Assembly: GCA_001653155.1 (NCBI GenBank)
Contig: BDEJ01000016.1
Location: 62,001-126,000 of the forward strand
DNA: 64,000 nt
Source: Porphyromonadaceae bacterium H1
GTDB taxonomy: Bacteria; Bacteroidota; Bacteroidia; Bacteroidales; Paludibacteraceae
Direction of reading: 5' to 3'
Shown in pieces: positions 9,428 through 18,443 of this stretch. The position numbers were made by a program, and so were the translations under genes. The notes beneath the pieces were generated by a model. The model had not been told where the DNA came from and did no database searches. It saw only the letters and a list, made by a program, of their open reading frames with translations. The first letter of the stretch is position 1. Every line of letters starts with the position of its first letter.

Positions 9428-10708
9428 TTACAGTCCGAAAGCTTTTCGTACTTCATCAAGCATATCGGTTTTTTCCCAAGTAAAGAGCTCTACACGCTCG
9501 CTAAAGCATCTTCCGGAAGCATCAACGAAAGATTTCTCCTTCCATTCGGATGTCCGTCCGAAGTGCCCGTAAGCAGCACTCTCTTCGTATATCGGGTTAC
9601 GCAGTTTCAGCCGCTGCTCGATGGCTGCAGGTCGCAGATCGAAAATCCGGGCTACCGTTTCCGCAATCTCTGCATCAGTCTGTGCGACCTTTGCCGTTCC
9701 GTAAGTATTCACATACACATTCATGGGACGCGCCACTCCAATGGCATAAGCTACCTGCACCAAGATTTCATCGGCCACAGCAGCTGCAACAAGATTTTTA
9801 GCGATGTAACGAGCGGCGTAAGCAGCCGATCGGTCGACTTTCGAGGGATCTTTGCCGGAGAAAGCACCGCCGCCATGAGCGCCTTTTCCTCCGTAGGTAT
9901 CTACAATGATTTTACGTCCCGTCAATCCCGTATCGCCGTGCGGACCACCGATAACAAATTTTCCCGTGGGGTTCACATGTAAAATATAATCATCCTTGAA
10001 GAGTTCTTCGAACTGACGGTCAAGCTTTTTCACACGAGGTATCAGTCGTGTTTCCACATCGCGGCGAATGGTAACCAGCATCTCCTCGTCGGCTTGCTCC
10101 TGAGTTTTTCCGGCGGTAGCTTTCACAAAATCGTCGTGTTGTGTCGAGACCACTATCGTATGCACACGCAAAGGCTTATTCCGATCGTCGTACTCGATAG
10201 TAACCTGCGATTTAGCATCGGGACGCAGATAGGTCATCTCACGTCCTTCGCGACGAATAGCAGCCAACTCACGCACCAGAGCATGAGACAAATCAAGAGC
10301 TATGGGCATAAAGTTTTTAGTCTCGTTGCAGGCATAGCCGAACATCATTCCCTGGTCTCCGGCTCCTTGATTCATCGGATCGTCCCGCTCGACCCCCCGG
10401 TTGATATCCGCCGATTGTTCGTGCAAGGCCGAAAGCACCCCGCAGGAATTTCCGTCAAACATATACGCCCCCTTCGTATAACCGATGCGGTTGATTACGT
10501 CCCGTGCAACGGATTGCACATCGATATAGGCCGAAGACTTCACTTCGCCGGCAAGCACTACTTGCCCTGTGGTAACGAGGGTCTCGCATGCTACTTTTGC
10601 ACGCTTATCCTGAGCCAGGAAATGATCCAAAATGGCATCCGAAATTTGGTCGGCTACCTTATCGGGATGCCCTTCCGATACGGATTCCGATGAAAATAAA
10701 TATCCCAT
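9428..10708 (-). CDS. metK: S-adenosylmethionine synthetase
   Basis: Makes S-adenosylmethionine from methionine and ATP in the cytoplasm. The 426-residue protein carries the family signatures: [18 protein letters not shown] near the N-terminus, [15 protein letters not shown] in the middle, and the P-loop-like [20 protein letters not shown]. It is somewhat longer than the E. coli enzyme (about 384), as is common in this phylum, with extra residues around [11 protein letters not shown]. Transcription starts from a canonical promoter about 185 bp upstream, and the long 5' leader contains a SAM-II-like riboswitch, so the gene is very likely repressed by its own product. Confidence 0.98.
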   Translation of the reverse strand: MGYLFSSESVSEGHPDKVADQISDAILDHFLAQDKRAKVACETLVTTGQVVLAGEVKSSAYIDVQSVARDVINRIGYTKGAYMFDGNSCGVLSALHEQSADINRGVERDDPMNQGAGDQGMMFGYACNETKNFMPIALDLSHALVRELAAIRREGREMTYLRPDAKSQVTIEYDDRNKPLRVHTIVVSTQHDDFVKATAGKTQEQADEEMLVTIRRDVETRLIPRVKKLDRQFEELFKDDYILHVNPTGKFVIGGPHGDTGLTGRKIIVDTYGGKGAHGGGAFSGKDPSKVDRSAAYAARYIAKNLVAAAVADEILVQVAYAIGVARPMNVYVNTYGTAKVAQTDAEIAETVARIFDLRPAAIEQRLKLRNPIYEESAAYGHFGRTSEWKEKSFVDASGRCFSERVELFTWEKTDMLDEVRKAFGL

Positions 10709-10738
10709 GTCTATTTTGTGTTAAATGATTGATTCGAA

Positions 10739-10769
10739 ACGGACTTAGAGCCTTTCAAGCGAAATCCGT
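10739..10769 (-). promoter_or_regulatory. Hairpin in the metK leader, possible expression platform
   Basis: Inverted repeat ACGGACTT (10739-10746) with AAATCCGT (10762-10769), allowing one G-U pair, between the riboswitch and the metK start. No T-run follows on the minus strand, so it is not an ordinary terminator. It could be part of the riboswitch's expression platform, but that is inference. Confidence 0.4.
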
Positions 10770-10830
10770 CTGCAATAGTTAATGTTTTTAATTTTCAGGG
10801 GAAAGTTTCGGACAGATTGAAGGAAGATAC

Positions 10831-10879
10831 GCCGTTTAGCATTTTTTTCCGTGGTTGCAAGCAGTCCAAATCCTTCCAC
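10831..10879 (-). promoter_or_regulatory. SAM-II-like riboswitch upstream of metK
   Basis: In the metK leader the minus strand reads GUGG (10879-10876), a loop containing GAUUUGGACUGCUUGCAA, CCAC closing a short P1 stem, then GGAAAAAAAUGCUAAACGGC. This has the ordered landmarks of the SAM-II (metA motif) pseudoknot: a short P1, GAUUU and UUGCAA in the loop, and an A-rich segment ending in GCUAAA. The aptamer begins just a few nucleotides after the predicted transcription start. SAM-II is known from Alphaproteobacteria and Bacteroidota and normally turns genes off when SAM binds. The assignment is by eye, without a covariance search. Confidence 0.75.
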
Positions 10880-10892
10880 TTTATTTCGGGCA

Positions 10893-10924
10893 CAAAGGTA
10901 AATAAACTTTCGTAGTAGAACAAA
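10893..10924 (-). promoter_or_regulatory. metK promoter
   Basis: Minus-strand -33 TTTG (10924-10921) and -7 TACCTTTG (10900-10893) with exactly 20 bp between them, a full match to the Bacteroidota primary sigma consensus. The -33 element lies only 2 bp from that of the divergent symporter promoter. Confidence 0.82.
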
Positions 10925-10926
10925 TT

Positions 10927-10958
10927 TTTGTTCGTCTCTCCATTCTTCTATAAATTTG
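10927..10958 (+). promoter_or_regulatory. Promoter of the sodium/solute symporter gene
   Basis: -33 TTTG (10927-10930), 20-bp spacer, -7 TAAATTTG (10951-10958), about 30 bp before the start codon at 10990. It is back to back with the metK promoter, so the two polymerase sites nearly touch. Confidence 0.82.
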
Positions 10959-10989
10959 CAGGCTTAAAAAAAGAAGAAAACATTTTCCC

Positions 10990-12465
10990 ATGGACAACAA
11001 TTTTATACTCCTCGTTATTGCATTCTACTTTGCCCTGTTGATGCTCATCGCCTATTTTACCGGCAAGAAGAACTCAGGCAACGAAACCTTTTTCCGGGCC
11101 AACAAACAAGCTCCGTGGTACGTAGTAGCAATAGCTATGGTGGGCACTTCGATTTCGGGTGTAACTTTCATATCCGTACCGGGATGGGTTCGCCAGACGG
11201 ACATGACCTATCTTCAAATGGCTTTAGGTTTTTTTGCAGGTTACTGCGTTATTGCATACGTATTACTCCCTCTTTACTACCGTCTGAATCTTACTACCAT
11301 CTACGGCTTTCTCGACCAACGATACGGAAAGCACGCCTACAAAACGGGAGCCTGGTTCTTCCTTCTCTCAAAAATAGTGGGGGCTGCGGCACGCCTATAC
11401 CTCGTGGCCTTCATTCTACAGAAACTCGTTTTCGAATCCCTCGGCATTCCTTTTTCGCTTACCGTAGCCGGTATTATAGGCATCATTTGGTTATACAGCA
11501 ATAAAAGCGGTATCAAAACCATTATTTGGACCGACTCGCTACAAACCATCCTTTTCGTCACAGCCCTCATACTCATACTCGTCCGTATAGCGCAAGGCCT
11601 TGATTTCGACCTGTTCGGCATGGTTTCAGCCATTACGGAAAGTTCACATGCACGCATCTTCGTTTTCGACGATTGGACAAGCCGCCAGCACTTTGTGAAA
11701 CAATTCTTCAGCGGCATGTTCATCACGATTGTCATGACGGGACTGGATCAGGATATGATGCAAAAGAACCTGAGCATAAGGAATCTGAAAGATGCCCGGA
11801 AGAATGTAATTTCCTATGGATTTGCATTCTTGCCCATCAATCTGCTCTTCCTCTCCTTGGGGGTGCTGCTTCTCATCTTCGCCTCGAGCAAAGGCATCTC
11901 CCTGCCCGAAATCTCGGACAACATCCTTCCTTACATCGTAAGCGAAGAGTTGGGAGGAGTGACTCTTGCCATATTTATCATCGGGGTAGTGGCAGCCGCT
12001 TTTTCCAGCGCCGACTCAGCCCTCACAGCCTTGACCACTTCCTTTTGTGTCGACATATTGGGCATGGAAAGCAAGGATAAGGAAGAGCAGGCTCAGCAAA
12101 ATATAAAAACCCGGAAACGTGTACACATCGGGATGAGTGTTGTATTCATGACCGTCATCCTGCTAATCGAAGCCATCGGGTCCGACAGCATCATCGACGC
12201 CATATACCGCCTCGCATCCTACACCTATGGGCCTCTGCTGGGCTTGTATGCCTGCGGGCTCTATACCCGACTCAAACCCACAGACCGGTACATTCCCTAC
12301 ATAGCCGTAGCAGCCCCCTTGCTCTGCTTCGCCTTAGAGAACATCTTATTGCAAATGAATTATAAAATGGGCTATGAGCTGCTGCTCATCAATGGAGCAA
12401 TCACTGCATTCGGACTTTGGCTGCTATCGTTAAGTTCAAAGTCGAAAAGCCAAGCGACTATTTAA
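10990..12465 (+). CDS. Sodium:solute symporter (SSS family)
   Basis: Inner-membrane secondary transporter of 491 residues with about 13 predicted membrane helices, typical of the SSS/SLC5 fold. Family sequences visible include the first helix (FILLVIAFYFALLMLIAYFT), MVGTSISGVTFISVPG in the second helix region, and VVAAAFSSADSALTALTTSF in the helix that carries the conserved sodium-site serines. The cytoplasmic stretch ESKDKEEQAQQN links two helices. Substrate is unknown: family members carry sugars, amino acids, nucleosides or sialic acid, and no catabolic neighbours help. It is divergently transcribed from metK and not obviously part of an operon. Confidence 0.88.
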   Translation: MDNNFILLVIAFYFALLMLIAYFTGKKNSGNETFFRANKQAPWYVVAIAMVGTSISGVTFISVPGWVRQTDMTYLQMALGFFAGYCVIAYVLLPLYYRLNLTTIYGFLDQRYGKHAYKTGAWFFLLSKIVGAAARLYLVAFILQKLVFESLGIPFSLTVAGIIGIIWLYSNKSGIKTIIWTDSLQTILFVTALILILVRIAQGLDFDLFGMVSAITESSHARIFVFDDWTSRQHFVKQFFSGMFITIVMTGLDQDMMQKNLSIRNLKDARKNVISYGFAFLPINLLFLSLGVLLLIFASSKGISLPEISDNILPYIVSEELGGVTLAIFIIGVVAAAFSSADSALTALTTSFCVDILGMESKDKEEQAQQNIKTRKRVHIGMSVVFMTVILLIEAIGSDSIIDAIYRLASYTYGPLLGLYACGLYTRLKPTDRYIPYIAVAAPLLCFALENILLQMNYKMGYELLLINGAITAFGLWLLSLSSKSKSQATI

Positions 12466-12508
12466 CAAGTAGATAAGGAGTTCAAAAAAAAAAAAATATA
12501 CAGGCCTG

Positions 12509-13327
12509 TTATTTCGTTAGAATTTGGAAGGGAGCTACCAGATTTTCGGATTTTAACAAACGTACCCGCATTTTCCCGATTCGGATGGGAAACTCCATCT
12601 CTACAGGAATACGGTTCGCGTCGTCCGACACCCAAATGGTGATAACCTCGTGCCCTCGAAAGACTTCACCGGCTATCACCTGCAACTCCAACTTGAGGCA
12701 GTCCAGCTTACCATCCAAAGCTTTAACAAAGCGGCGCTCCTTGCCTGCATAGCGGCAACCGAGGTTATACATACCATCGTCTAAAGCTACCGAAAAAGGG
12801 AATATGCGGTTTGGCTCCGCTCCGCTCAAGTCGATATTCCGAAAGTAGTAAAAACTCGTCATCACATCGAAATCCTGATTTCGAGTCATGGGAATCAACA
12901 GGTTTCGCGTACTGTCGCCTTGCTCCACCTTCGCTTCGATGCGGCGCTGTTCCCAATTAAACAAATAGGTGTTTTTCACTTCATATCCCCCTTCGTGAAT
13001 GTCACGGTGAAAATAAAGCGACATGAAATCCGGCAGCAGAAACTCGGCCTCGTACTTATCGCGCACCCGCATTATCCGGTCATAAAAGCCGTAGGTACGT
13101 CCCAAGCCCCGTACAAAATATTTATTTTTATCACCCGGCTGCTCCTTCAGTTCCAATTTCACCTCGCCTACGTCCGTGTAAAGAAAGCCCAAGCTGTAGG
13201 AAATAACGTAATTCAAGCGTTCTCCGCCACGGAAAGCCAGCTCTTTTCTCATCGGATTCTTTGCCGTTGTAAAAAGCGGAAAAAGAAGCATAGACAAGAA
13301 TCCCAAAATACGAAAGGTCTTGTTCAT
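12509..13327 (-). CDS. DUF3108 periplasmic/exported protein
   Basis: Exported protein of unknown function, DUF3108 family. I start it at the ATG at 13327 (MNKTFRILGFLSMLLFPLFT), which begins a clean signal peptide; the frame is open 33 codons further upstream but that extension is basic and lacks any motif. The mature part has the family features ERLNYVISYSLGFLYTDVGE near the start and beta-rich repeats such as TYGFYDRIMRVRDKYEAEF and FRGHEVITIWVSDDANRIPV. The closest annotated relatives are uncharacterised proteins predicted to form a periplasmic beta structure. It sits 107 bp downstream of gcvT on the same strand. Confidence 0.82.
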   Translation of the reverse strand: MNKTFRILGFLSMLLFPLFTTAKNPMRKELAFRGGERLNYVISYSLGFLYTDVGEVKLELKEQPGDKNKYFVRGLGRTYGFYDRIMRVRDKYEAEFLLPDFMSLYFHRDIHEGGYEVKNTYLFNWEQRRIEAKVEQGDSTRNLLIPMTRNQDFDVMTSFYYFRNIDLSGAEPNRIFPFSVALDDGMYNLGCRYAGKERRFVKALDGKLDCLKLELQVIAGEVFRGHEVITIWVSDDANRIPVEMEFPIRIGKMRVRLLKSENLVAPFQILTK

Positions 13328-13434
13328 AAAAATGATGCGTTTAAAATAAAACCTAAGTGGCCACTTCTCATAAACTGTGCCACGCATTGGCAAATAACGG
13401 GATTTCATGGATCTCGTTGCTGTCAAGAGTTTTA

Positions 13435-14511
13435 CTATTTCACAATTCGCGCTTCGAGCTTCTTATTACGTATGCTGATGTAGATACTCCCTCCTGTTTG
13501 AGCATATTCCGTAGCGACATACCCCATTCCGATACCTTTTTTTGTACCCGGTACGAGAGTCCCCGAAGTTACTCGGCCGATACATCCTCCCTCTGCATTG
13601 CATATTTCGTAGCCTTGCCGGGGAATGCCCCGTTCGACCAGCTCGAAACGCATCAAACGTCGTGCTACCCCTTCTGCCTTCTGCTTTTCCAAAAACGGAC
13701 GGTCGATAAAGTCTTTACCTTCGACAAACTTGGTTATCCAGCCCAGGCCCGCCTCAATAGGCGAGGTTGTATCGTCGATGTCGTTTCCATAGAGACAAAA
13801 GCCGGCCTCCAGACGCAGCGTATCACGGGCTCCCAGGCCTATCGGTTTGAGACCATAAGCCTCACCGGCTTCGAAAAGGGCCGTCCAGATACGGTCGGCA
13901 TATTCCGGATAGAAGTAAAGTTCGAAACCTCCGGCAGCGGTATAACCGGTATTGGAAAGAATCACTTCATCGACGCCGGCAAAACGTCCTGTTCGGAAAC
14001 TGTAATAAGGTATTTCGCTCAAAGGCAGATCCGTCAGGCTTTGGAGCAACTCCGTCGCCCGAGGTCCTTGTACTGCCAATTGCGCCATGTGATCCGAAGC
14101 ATTCTCAAGCTCGGCAGCAAAACTGTTGTGAGCTTGACACCAGGCCCAGTCCTTTTCTATATTGGCCGCATTTACCACAAGAAGGTATTTTTCTTCCTCG
14201 TAGCGATACACCAACAAATCGTCCACAATCCCCCCTCGACCGTTGGGGAAGCAGGTATATTGTACCTTGCCCACAGCCAAAGCTGCTACGTTATTGCTCG
14301 TTATCCGCTGCAGGAAGTCGAGGGCTTTCGGTCCCTTCACCCAAAACTCTCCCATGTGCGATACATCAAAAACTCCTACTCCGTTTCGGACGCAAAGATG
14401 TTCTTCCGTGATACCCGTAGGATATTCAATGGGCATATTATAACCTGCAAATTCGTGCATTTTAGCGCCCAAAGCAATATGCTTGACTGTAAAGGCTGTT
14501 TCTTTCATCAT
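13435..14511 (-). CDS. gcvT: Glycine cleavage system T protein (aminomethyltransferase)
   Basis: Tetrahydrofolate-dependent aminomethyltransferase of the glycine cleavage system; it releases ammonia from the aminomethyl-lipoyl H protein and makes methylene-THF. The 358-residue protein starts at the double methionine at 14511 ([20 protein letters not shown]); the upstream in-frame extension is a basic leader without family similarity. Characteristic segments are [51 protein letters not shown] and [17 protein letters not shown]. The -7-like TACATTTG (14570-14563) lies upstream with only a half-matching -33. gcvP and gcvH are not in the window. Confidence 0.96.
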   Translation of the reverse strand: MMKETAFTVKHIALGAKMHEFAGYNMPIEYPTGITEEHLCVRNGVGVFDVSHMGEFWVKGPKALDFLQRITSNNVAALAVGKVQYTCFPNGRGGIVDDLLVYRYEEEKYLLVVNAANIEKDWAWCQAHNSFAAELENASDHMAQLAVQGPRATELLQSLTDLPLSEIPYYSFRTGRFAGVDEVILSNTGYTAAGGFELYFYPEYADRIWTALFEAGEAYGLKPIGLGARDTLRLEAGFCLYGNDIDDTTSPIEAGLGWITKFVEGKDFIDRPFLEKQKAEGVARRLMRFELVERGIPRQGYEICNAEGGCIGRVTSGTLVPGTKKGIGMGYVATEYAQTGGSIYISIRNKKLEARIVK

Positions 14512-14635
14512 TGAATCGTGTTTTTTAAGAATGGCTTTTCGTGTTTTAAGAATCTTTGTCCGCAAATGTAATTCTTTTTCTTCATAAAGCCAACCGGCTC
14601 TGCGAGGAAAGCGGGGAAGGCTGAGATACAAAAAA

Positions 14636-14664
14636 CCGTCCGACAAAAAAGACATGTCGGACGG
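14636..14664 (-). terminator. Terminator of the small outer-membrane protein gene
   Basis: Perfect 9-bp inverted repeat CCGTCCGAC (14636-14644) with GTCGGACGG (14656-14664). On the minus strand it is followed by TTTTTTG. It lies 36 bp past the stop at 14700. Confidence 0.78.
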
Positions 14665-14699
14665 CTGTTTGTAAAGAAAATATCCCTCTATTTGTTAGT

Positions 14700-15173
14700 T
14701 TAGAACTTATAGCGCACCGAGAGGGCAGCACCATAAGGACTAAATTGGAAATAATATCCTCCCGAAGGATTTAACAAGTAAAAGGTGGGACGGTAATCGA
14801 GTGCGAGTTGCAAGGGGATATCGAAATTATATTCTATCCCTATCTGGCCGCTTGGCCCGAAGTTAAAATAGTTATTAAACAACAATGCACTGGCACCTAC
14901 CCCGGCATACCATTTGAATCCGGTGGCCAATTCGGGCAAATCCCAGACCCACTGGTAAATACCTGAGGCTCCAAGAGCCAAGTAGTTATAAAAACCGGGA
15001 ATACCGAAATCGAACTCCAAGCGGTTGGTCGAGCTCAGAGGTTGTTGATAAGAAATTTCATTGGCCCAACCCAGGCGAAGCCCGATGTTTTTAGTATCGA
15101 CCTGTGCGCTAGCCAAAGTCGAAGCACCTGCTACAAACACAAGTGCAAGAATCATTTTTCTCATTGTTTTCAT
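14700..15173 (-). CDS. Small outer-membrane beta-barrel protein, unknown function
   Basis: Predicted outer-membrane protein of 157 residues with a signal peptide (MRKMILALVFVAGASTLASA, cleavage near AQVD). The mature 130 residues are rich in aromatic/glycine alternation (GLRLGWANEISY, LEFDFGIPGFYNYLALGASG, GIEYNFDIPLQLALDYRPTF) and end in YGAALSVRYKF, with the terminal phenylalanine that BAM uses as a barrel signal. This is typical of eight-stranded OmpA/OmpW-like barrels. No enzyme motif is visible. It is a monocistronic gene with a strong terminator. A function cannot be assigned. Confidence 0.75.
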   Translation of the reverse strand: MKTMRKMILALVFVAGASTLASAQVDTKNIGLRLGWANEISYQQPLSSTNRLEFDFGIPGFYNYLALGASGIYQWVWDLPELATGFKWYAGVGASALLFNNYFNFGPSGQIGIEYNFDIPLQLALDYRPTFYLLNPSGGYYFQFSPYGAALSVRYKF

Positions 15174-15217
15174 TTTCTTTTCACTTAAATTGTTTTGTTC
15201 TATTTTTTACCTCGGCG

Positions 15218-17017
15218 TCATGGACAATTCTCGTGCCAATCACCATTTGCTTTGATTAATTCAATCAATTTATCGACGGCTTCCTCCTCCGGGATATTCC
15301 GTTCGACACATTCTTTCTTTTTATACAGACTTATTTTCCCCTTCCCGGTCCCGACATAACCATAATCGGCATCGGCCATCTCGCCGGGTCCGTTCACAAT
15401 ACATCCCATAATCCCTATTTTCAAGCCTTTGAGATGCGCTGTGCGTGCCTTTATTCGGGCGTTTACAGCTTGTAAATCGAAAAGGGTACGCCCGCAGCTG
15501 GGACAAGAAATATATTCCGTCTTGCTGCTCCGCACACGTGTGGCTTGCAATATCCCGAATGCGATGGAATTTAGTTCTTCGGGACTTATGCTACCTTTAT
15601 TCTCCAAAAGTATTCCATCACCAAATCCGTCAACAAAGAGTACACCTATATCGCAAGCAGCTTTTATCTGCAAGGCTTCGAGAGAATCCTCGGCATAGCT
15701 CCGACAGATTACTACAGGAGTCTTACAGCCGGCATCCAGCAAGCGATGGAAGAAAGCGCGCTGCTCACCAAGCGGATTATCTGTTACAGTACGAAGAAGC
15801 AAAATCAAATTTTTCGTCTCGCACAACAGTTTCAGATTTGCCTCGCTTAATTCGTCCAAAGATACGTTGACAAACAACACGTTATGCTTATCCGACGCGG
15901 CATGTTGCAAATCCGCAAAGGAAGTGATATTATATTGCTTTCCCTGTTTATCCAAGAGTTTTCCGTCAAGCATGCGGAAGTCGGGTTCCGTTTCGTAGTT
16001 TCCTGCTCGGGAAGCAATAACTACGGGAGGGTTATCTCCTCCTACGGGAGTCAATTCCAGTGTCTCACGACGGCGATATTCAAAGGGCGAATAATGAGGA
16101 CTTACGGAAGCCTCGATGTAAATCTTTCCACTTCGCTGCAAAGCGTGTTCGGCCAGCTGTTTCGCAACAGGAATCTCACATTCGGGATCTTCACTCAAAG
16201 AAACACGTATCGTGTCGCCAATCCCGTCCAGCAACAAAGCTCCGATTCCAACAGCCGATTTGATGCGCCCGTCCTCACCGTCTCCGGCTTCGGTTACTCC
16301 CAAATGCAGCGGATAATTCAAACCTTCCTTCGAGAGTCGATCTACCAACAAGCGGACGGATTGTACCATCATCACCGTATTTGAGGTTTTCATCGATATA
16401 ACTACGTCGTTAAAGTCTTCTTCCCGGCAAATCCTCAGGAATTCCATACAAGACTCCACCATTCCTTCCGGCGTATCTCCGTAGCGATTCATCATCCGCT
16501 CGCTAAGCGAACCGTGGTTTACTCCGATACGGATTGCCCTGCCTTTCTTTTTACAAATGGCTAAAAGACCTAAAAACCGCTCGCGAATCTGCTCCTGTTC
16601 CATCCGAAACTCTTCCTCCGAATAATCATCAGAAGCATTCCCCCGTTTTACGCTTTTCACGTAGTTTCCCGGGTTGATGCGCACTTTCTCCACATGAAGG
16701 GCTGCCACTTCGGCTGCATTGGGCGTAAAGTGGATATCGGCCACCAAAGGTACGGAAGCATAGCCTCTTGCATCAAGTCCCTCGCGAATGAATTTCAGGT
16801 TCTCTGCTTCGCGAATGCCCTGTGCCGTAAAGCGAAGCAACTCACCCCCGGCTTCGATGATGCGCACAGCCTGCTCTATGGAAGCCGCCGTATCATTCGT
16901 ATCGGTATTAGCCATCGACTGCAAGCGCAATGCCTGCTTGCCTCCCAAAACAAGTTTGCCGATCCGAACCTCTAAACTCGGCCTCCGGCTGTAGTTAAAC
17001 GGATTGATACTCCACAT
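15218..17017 (-). CDS. ispG: 4-hydroxy-3-methylbut-2-enyl diphosphate synthase (large IspG)
   Basis: Iron-sulfur enzyme of the MEP isoprenoid pathway converting MEcPP to HMBPP. At 599 residues it is the long form found in Bacteroidota, chlamydiae and plants, with an insert domain between the TIM barrel ([31 protein letters not shown]) and the C-terminal [4Fe-4S] domain. Cluster ligands are in [12 protein letters not shown] and [19 protein letters not shown]. The frame extends to a TTG at 17041, but a canonical promoter covers 17039-17069, so that TTG would lie inside the -7 box. I use the ATG at 17017 ([12 protein letters not shown]). It is divergent from proA. Confidence 0.95.
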   Translation of the reverse strand: MWSINPFNYSRRPSLEVRIGKLVLGGKQALRLQSMANTDTNDTAASIEQAVRIIEAGGELLRFTAQGIREAENLKFIREGLDARGYASVPLVADIHFTPNAAEVAALHVEKVRINPGNYVKSVKRGNASDDYSEEEFRMEQEQIRERFLGLLAICKKKGRAIRIGVNHGSLSERMMNRYGDTPEGMVESCMEFLRICREEDFNDVVISMKTSNTVMMVQSVRLLVDRLSKEGLNYPLHLGVTEAGDGEDGRIKSAVGIGALLLDGIGDTIRVSLSEDPECEIPVAKQLAEHALQRSGKIYIEASVSPHYSPFEYRRRETLELTPVGGDNPPVVIASRAGNYETEPDFRMLDGKLLDKQGKQYNITSFADLQHAASDKHNVLFVNVSLDELSEANLKLLCETKNLILLLRTVTDNPLGEQRAFFHRLLDAGCKTPVVICRSYAEDSLEALQIKAACDIGVLFVDGFGDGILLENKGSISPEELNSIAFGILQATRVRSSKTEYISCPSCGRTLFDLQAVNARIKARTAHLKGLKIGIMGCIVNGPGEMADADYGYVGTGKGKISLYKKKECVERNIPEEEAVDKLIELIKANGDWHENCP

Positions 17018-17038
17018 ATAGTCTAAAAATTGCTGCGA

Positions 17039-17069
17039 CAAAAGTACGGACTTTTACAGAAAGGACAAA
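17039..17069 (-). promoter_or_regulatory. ispG promoter
   Basis: Minus-strand -33 TTTG (17069-17066), 19-bp spacer, -7 TACTTTTG (17046-17039), a full consensus match. It gives a short leader to the ATG at 17017 and excludes the TTG at 17041 as the start. Confidence 0.8.
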
Positions 17070-17116
17070 GCGAGGCTCTTCCTCTTCTGCTTTTTTAAAA
17101 CATCGGGCAAATAACG

Positions 17117-17124
17117 TATATTTG
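17117..17124 (+). promoter_or_regulatory. Probable -7 element of proA
   Basis: TATATTTG matches TAnnTTTG and lies 21 bp before the proA start. The -33 position (about 17093) is only TTTT, so the promoter is a partial match. Confidence 0.5.
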
Positions 17125-17145
17125 CATGCACTAAAGAAAATAAAC

Positions 17146-18393
17146 ATGATGAATCCGAATTGGAAACAAGCGGCCAAGCAGGCTAGCCGTTCTTTAAGTT
17201 TCGTGGACAATGCAAGCATCAATGAAGTATTGCTGCGTTTAGCCGAACAGATACTACGCAGCACGCCCGAAATACTCTCTGCCAATAGCAAAGACTTAGA
17301 CCGGATGGATCCGAGCGATCCCATGTACGACCGCCTGAAACTAAGCCCCGAACGACTTGAAAACATCGCCGCAGATATCCGCCAGGTAGCAGCCCTCCCC
17401 TCTCCTTTAGGAAAGATTCTGCATGAGTACACCCGCCCAAATGGATTGAGAATCAAGAAGATAAGCGTTCCTTTCGGAGTAATAGCCGTAATTTACGAAG
17501 CGCGTCCGAACGTAACTTTTGATGTATTTGCACTCTGTCTGAAATCGGGCAATGCCTGCATTCTTAAAGGAGGAAGCAGCGCACAGGAATCAAACAAAGC
17601 CATAGTAGAAATTATCCGACTGGTACTGAAAGCCTCGGATCTAAACCCCGATATCATCACCCTTCTCCCGGCCGGACACGAAGCGACCGAAGAGTTGCTG
17701 CGAGCAAGCGATACGGTCGATGCCCTTATCCCTCGCGGCGGAAAAGGCCTTATCAATTACGTGCGACAACACGCTCAAGTGCCGATAATTGAAACCGGAG
17801 CCGGTGTTTGCCATACTTTTTTTGATGCATCGGGCGATATCGAGAAAGGAAAAGCAATCATTCTCAATGCCAAAACTCGGCGAGTCAGCGTTTGCAATGC
17901 ACTTGACTGCCTCATCGTACACAAAGAGCGTTTACACGAAGTCCACGAACTGGTCAGAAACTTGGCCGACAAGTCGGTGCTTATTTACGCCGATGCTGCA
18001 GCCTATGCCGAACTGCACGGAAAATATCCGAAAGAACTACTTGAAAAAGCTTCACAAGACAGCTTCGGTTGTGAGTTTTTGGACTACAAAATGGCCATTA
18101 AAAGCGTTTCCTCGCTGTTCGAAGCCGTAGAGCACATCACCCAATATGGTTCGAAGCACAGCGAATGCATCATCAGCCAAGACCCGGAAAGCATTCGCCA
18201 TTTCATCACTTCCGTCGACGCTGCCTGTGTTTACAGCAACGCATCAACGGCATTTACCGACGGAGGACAGTTTGGCTTCGGAGCCGAAATCGGCATCAGC
18301 ACTCAAAAACTGCATGCAAGAGGGCCTATGGCTCTACCCGAACTCTGTTCTTACAAATGGATTATCAGTGGAGACGGACAAGTTCGAGAATAA
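17146..18393 (+). CDS. proA: Glutamate-5-semialdehyde dehydrogenase (gamma-glutamyl phosphate reductase)
   Basis: NADPH-dependent second step of proline synthesis, reducing gamma-glutamyl phosphate to the semialdehyde. The 415-residue protein (start at the first ATG of the pair at 17146/17149; the frame upstream runs through the -7 box) has the aldehyde-dehydrogenase-like fold with [44 protein letters not shown], and the catalytic cysteine in [17 protein letters not shown]. The C-terminal [20 protein letters not shown] is also diagnostic. proB (glutamate 5-kinase) is not adjacent, so the pathway is split across loci. Confidence 0.97.
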   Translation: MMNPNWKQAAKQASRSLSFVDNASINEVLLRLAEQILRSTPEILSANSKDLDRMDPSDPMYDRLKLSPERLENIAADIRQVAALPSPLGKILHEYTRPNGLRIKKISVPFGVIAVIYEARPNVTFDVFALCLKSGNACILKGGSSAQESNKAIVEIIRLVLKASDLNPDIITLLPAGHEATEELLRASDTVDALIPRGGKGLINYVRQHAQVPIIETGAGVCHTFFDASGDIEKGKAIILNAKTRRVSVCNALDCLIVHKERLHEVHELVRNLADKSVLIYADAAAYAELHGKYPKELLEKASQDSFGCEFLDYKMAIKSVSSLFEAVEHITQYGSKHSECIISQDPESIRHFITSVDAACVYSNASTAFTDGGQFGFGAEIGISTQKLHARGPMALPELCSYKWIISGDGQVRE

Positions 18394-18443
18394 GAAACTG
18401 CGAAAAACAGCAAATTATTAGAAAAACAAAATTAAGGAAGAGC

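Noticed and set aside
13328-13426. N-terminal extension of the DUF3108 protein
   Set aside because: The 33 extra residues are basic and without family similarity, and they precede a complete signal peptide that starts at 13327.
14512-14655. N-terminal extension of gcvT
   Set aside because: GcvT proteins begin near MKETAFT; the extension is unrelated and runs through the probable promoter.
17018-17041. TTG-initiated extension of ispG
   Set aside because: It overlaps the -7 box of a full-consensus promoter for the same gene, so it cannot be transcribed as part of the message.
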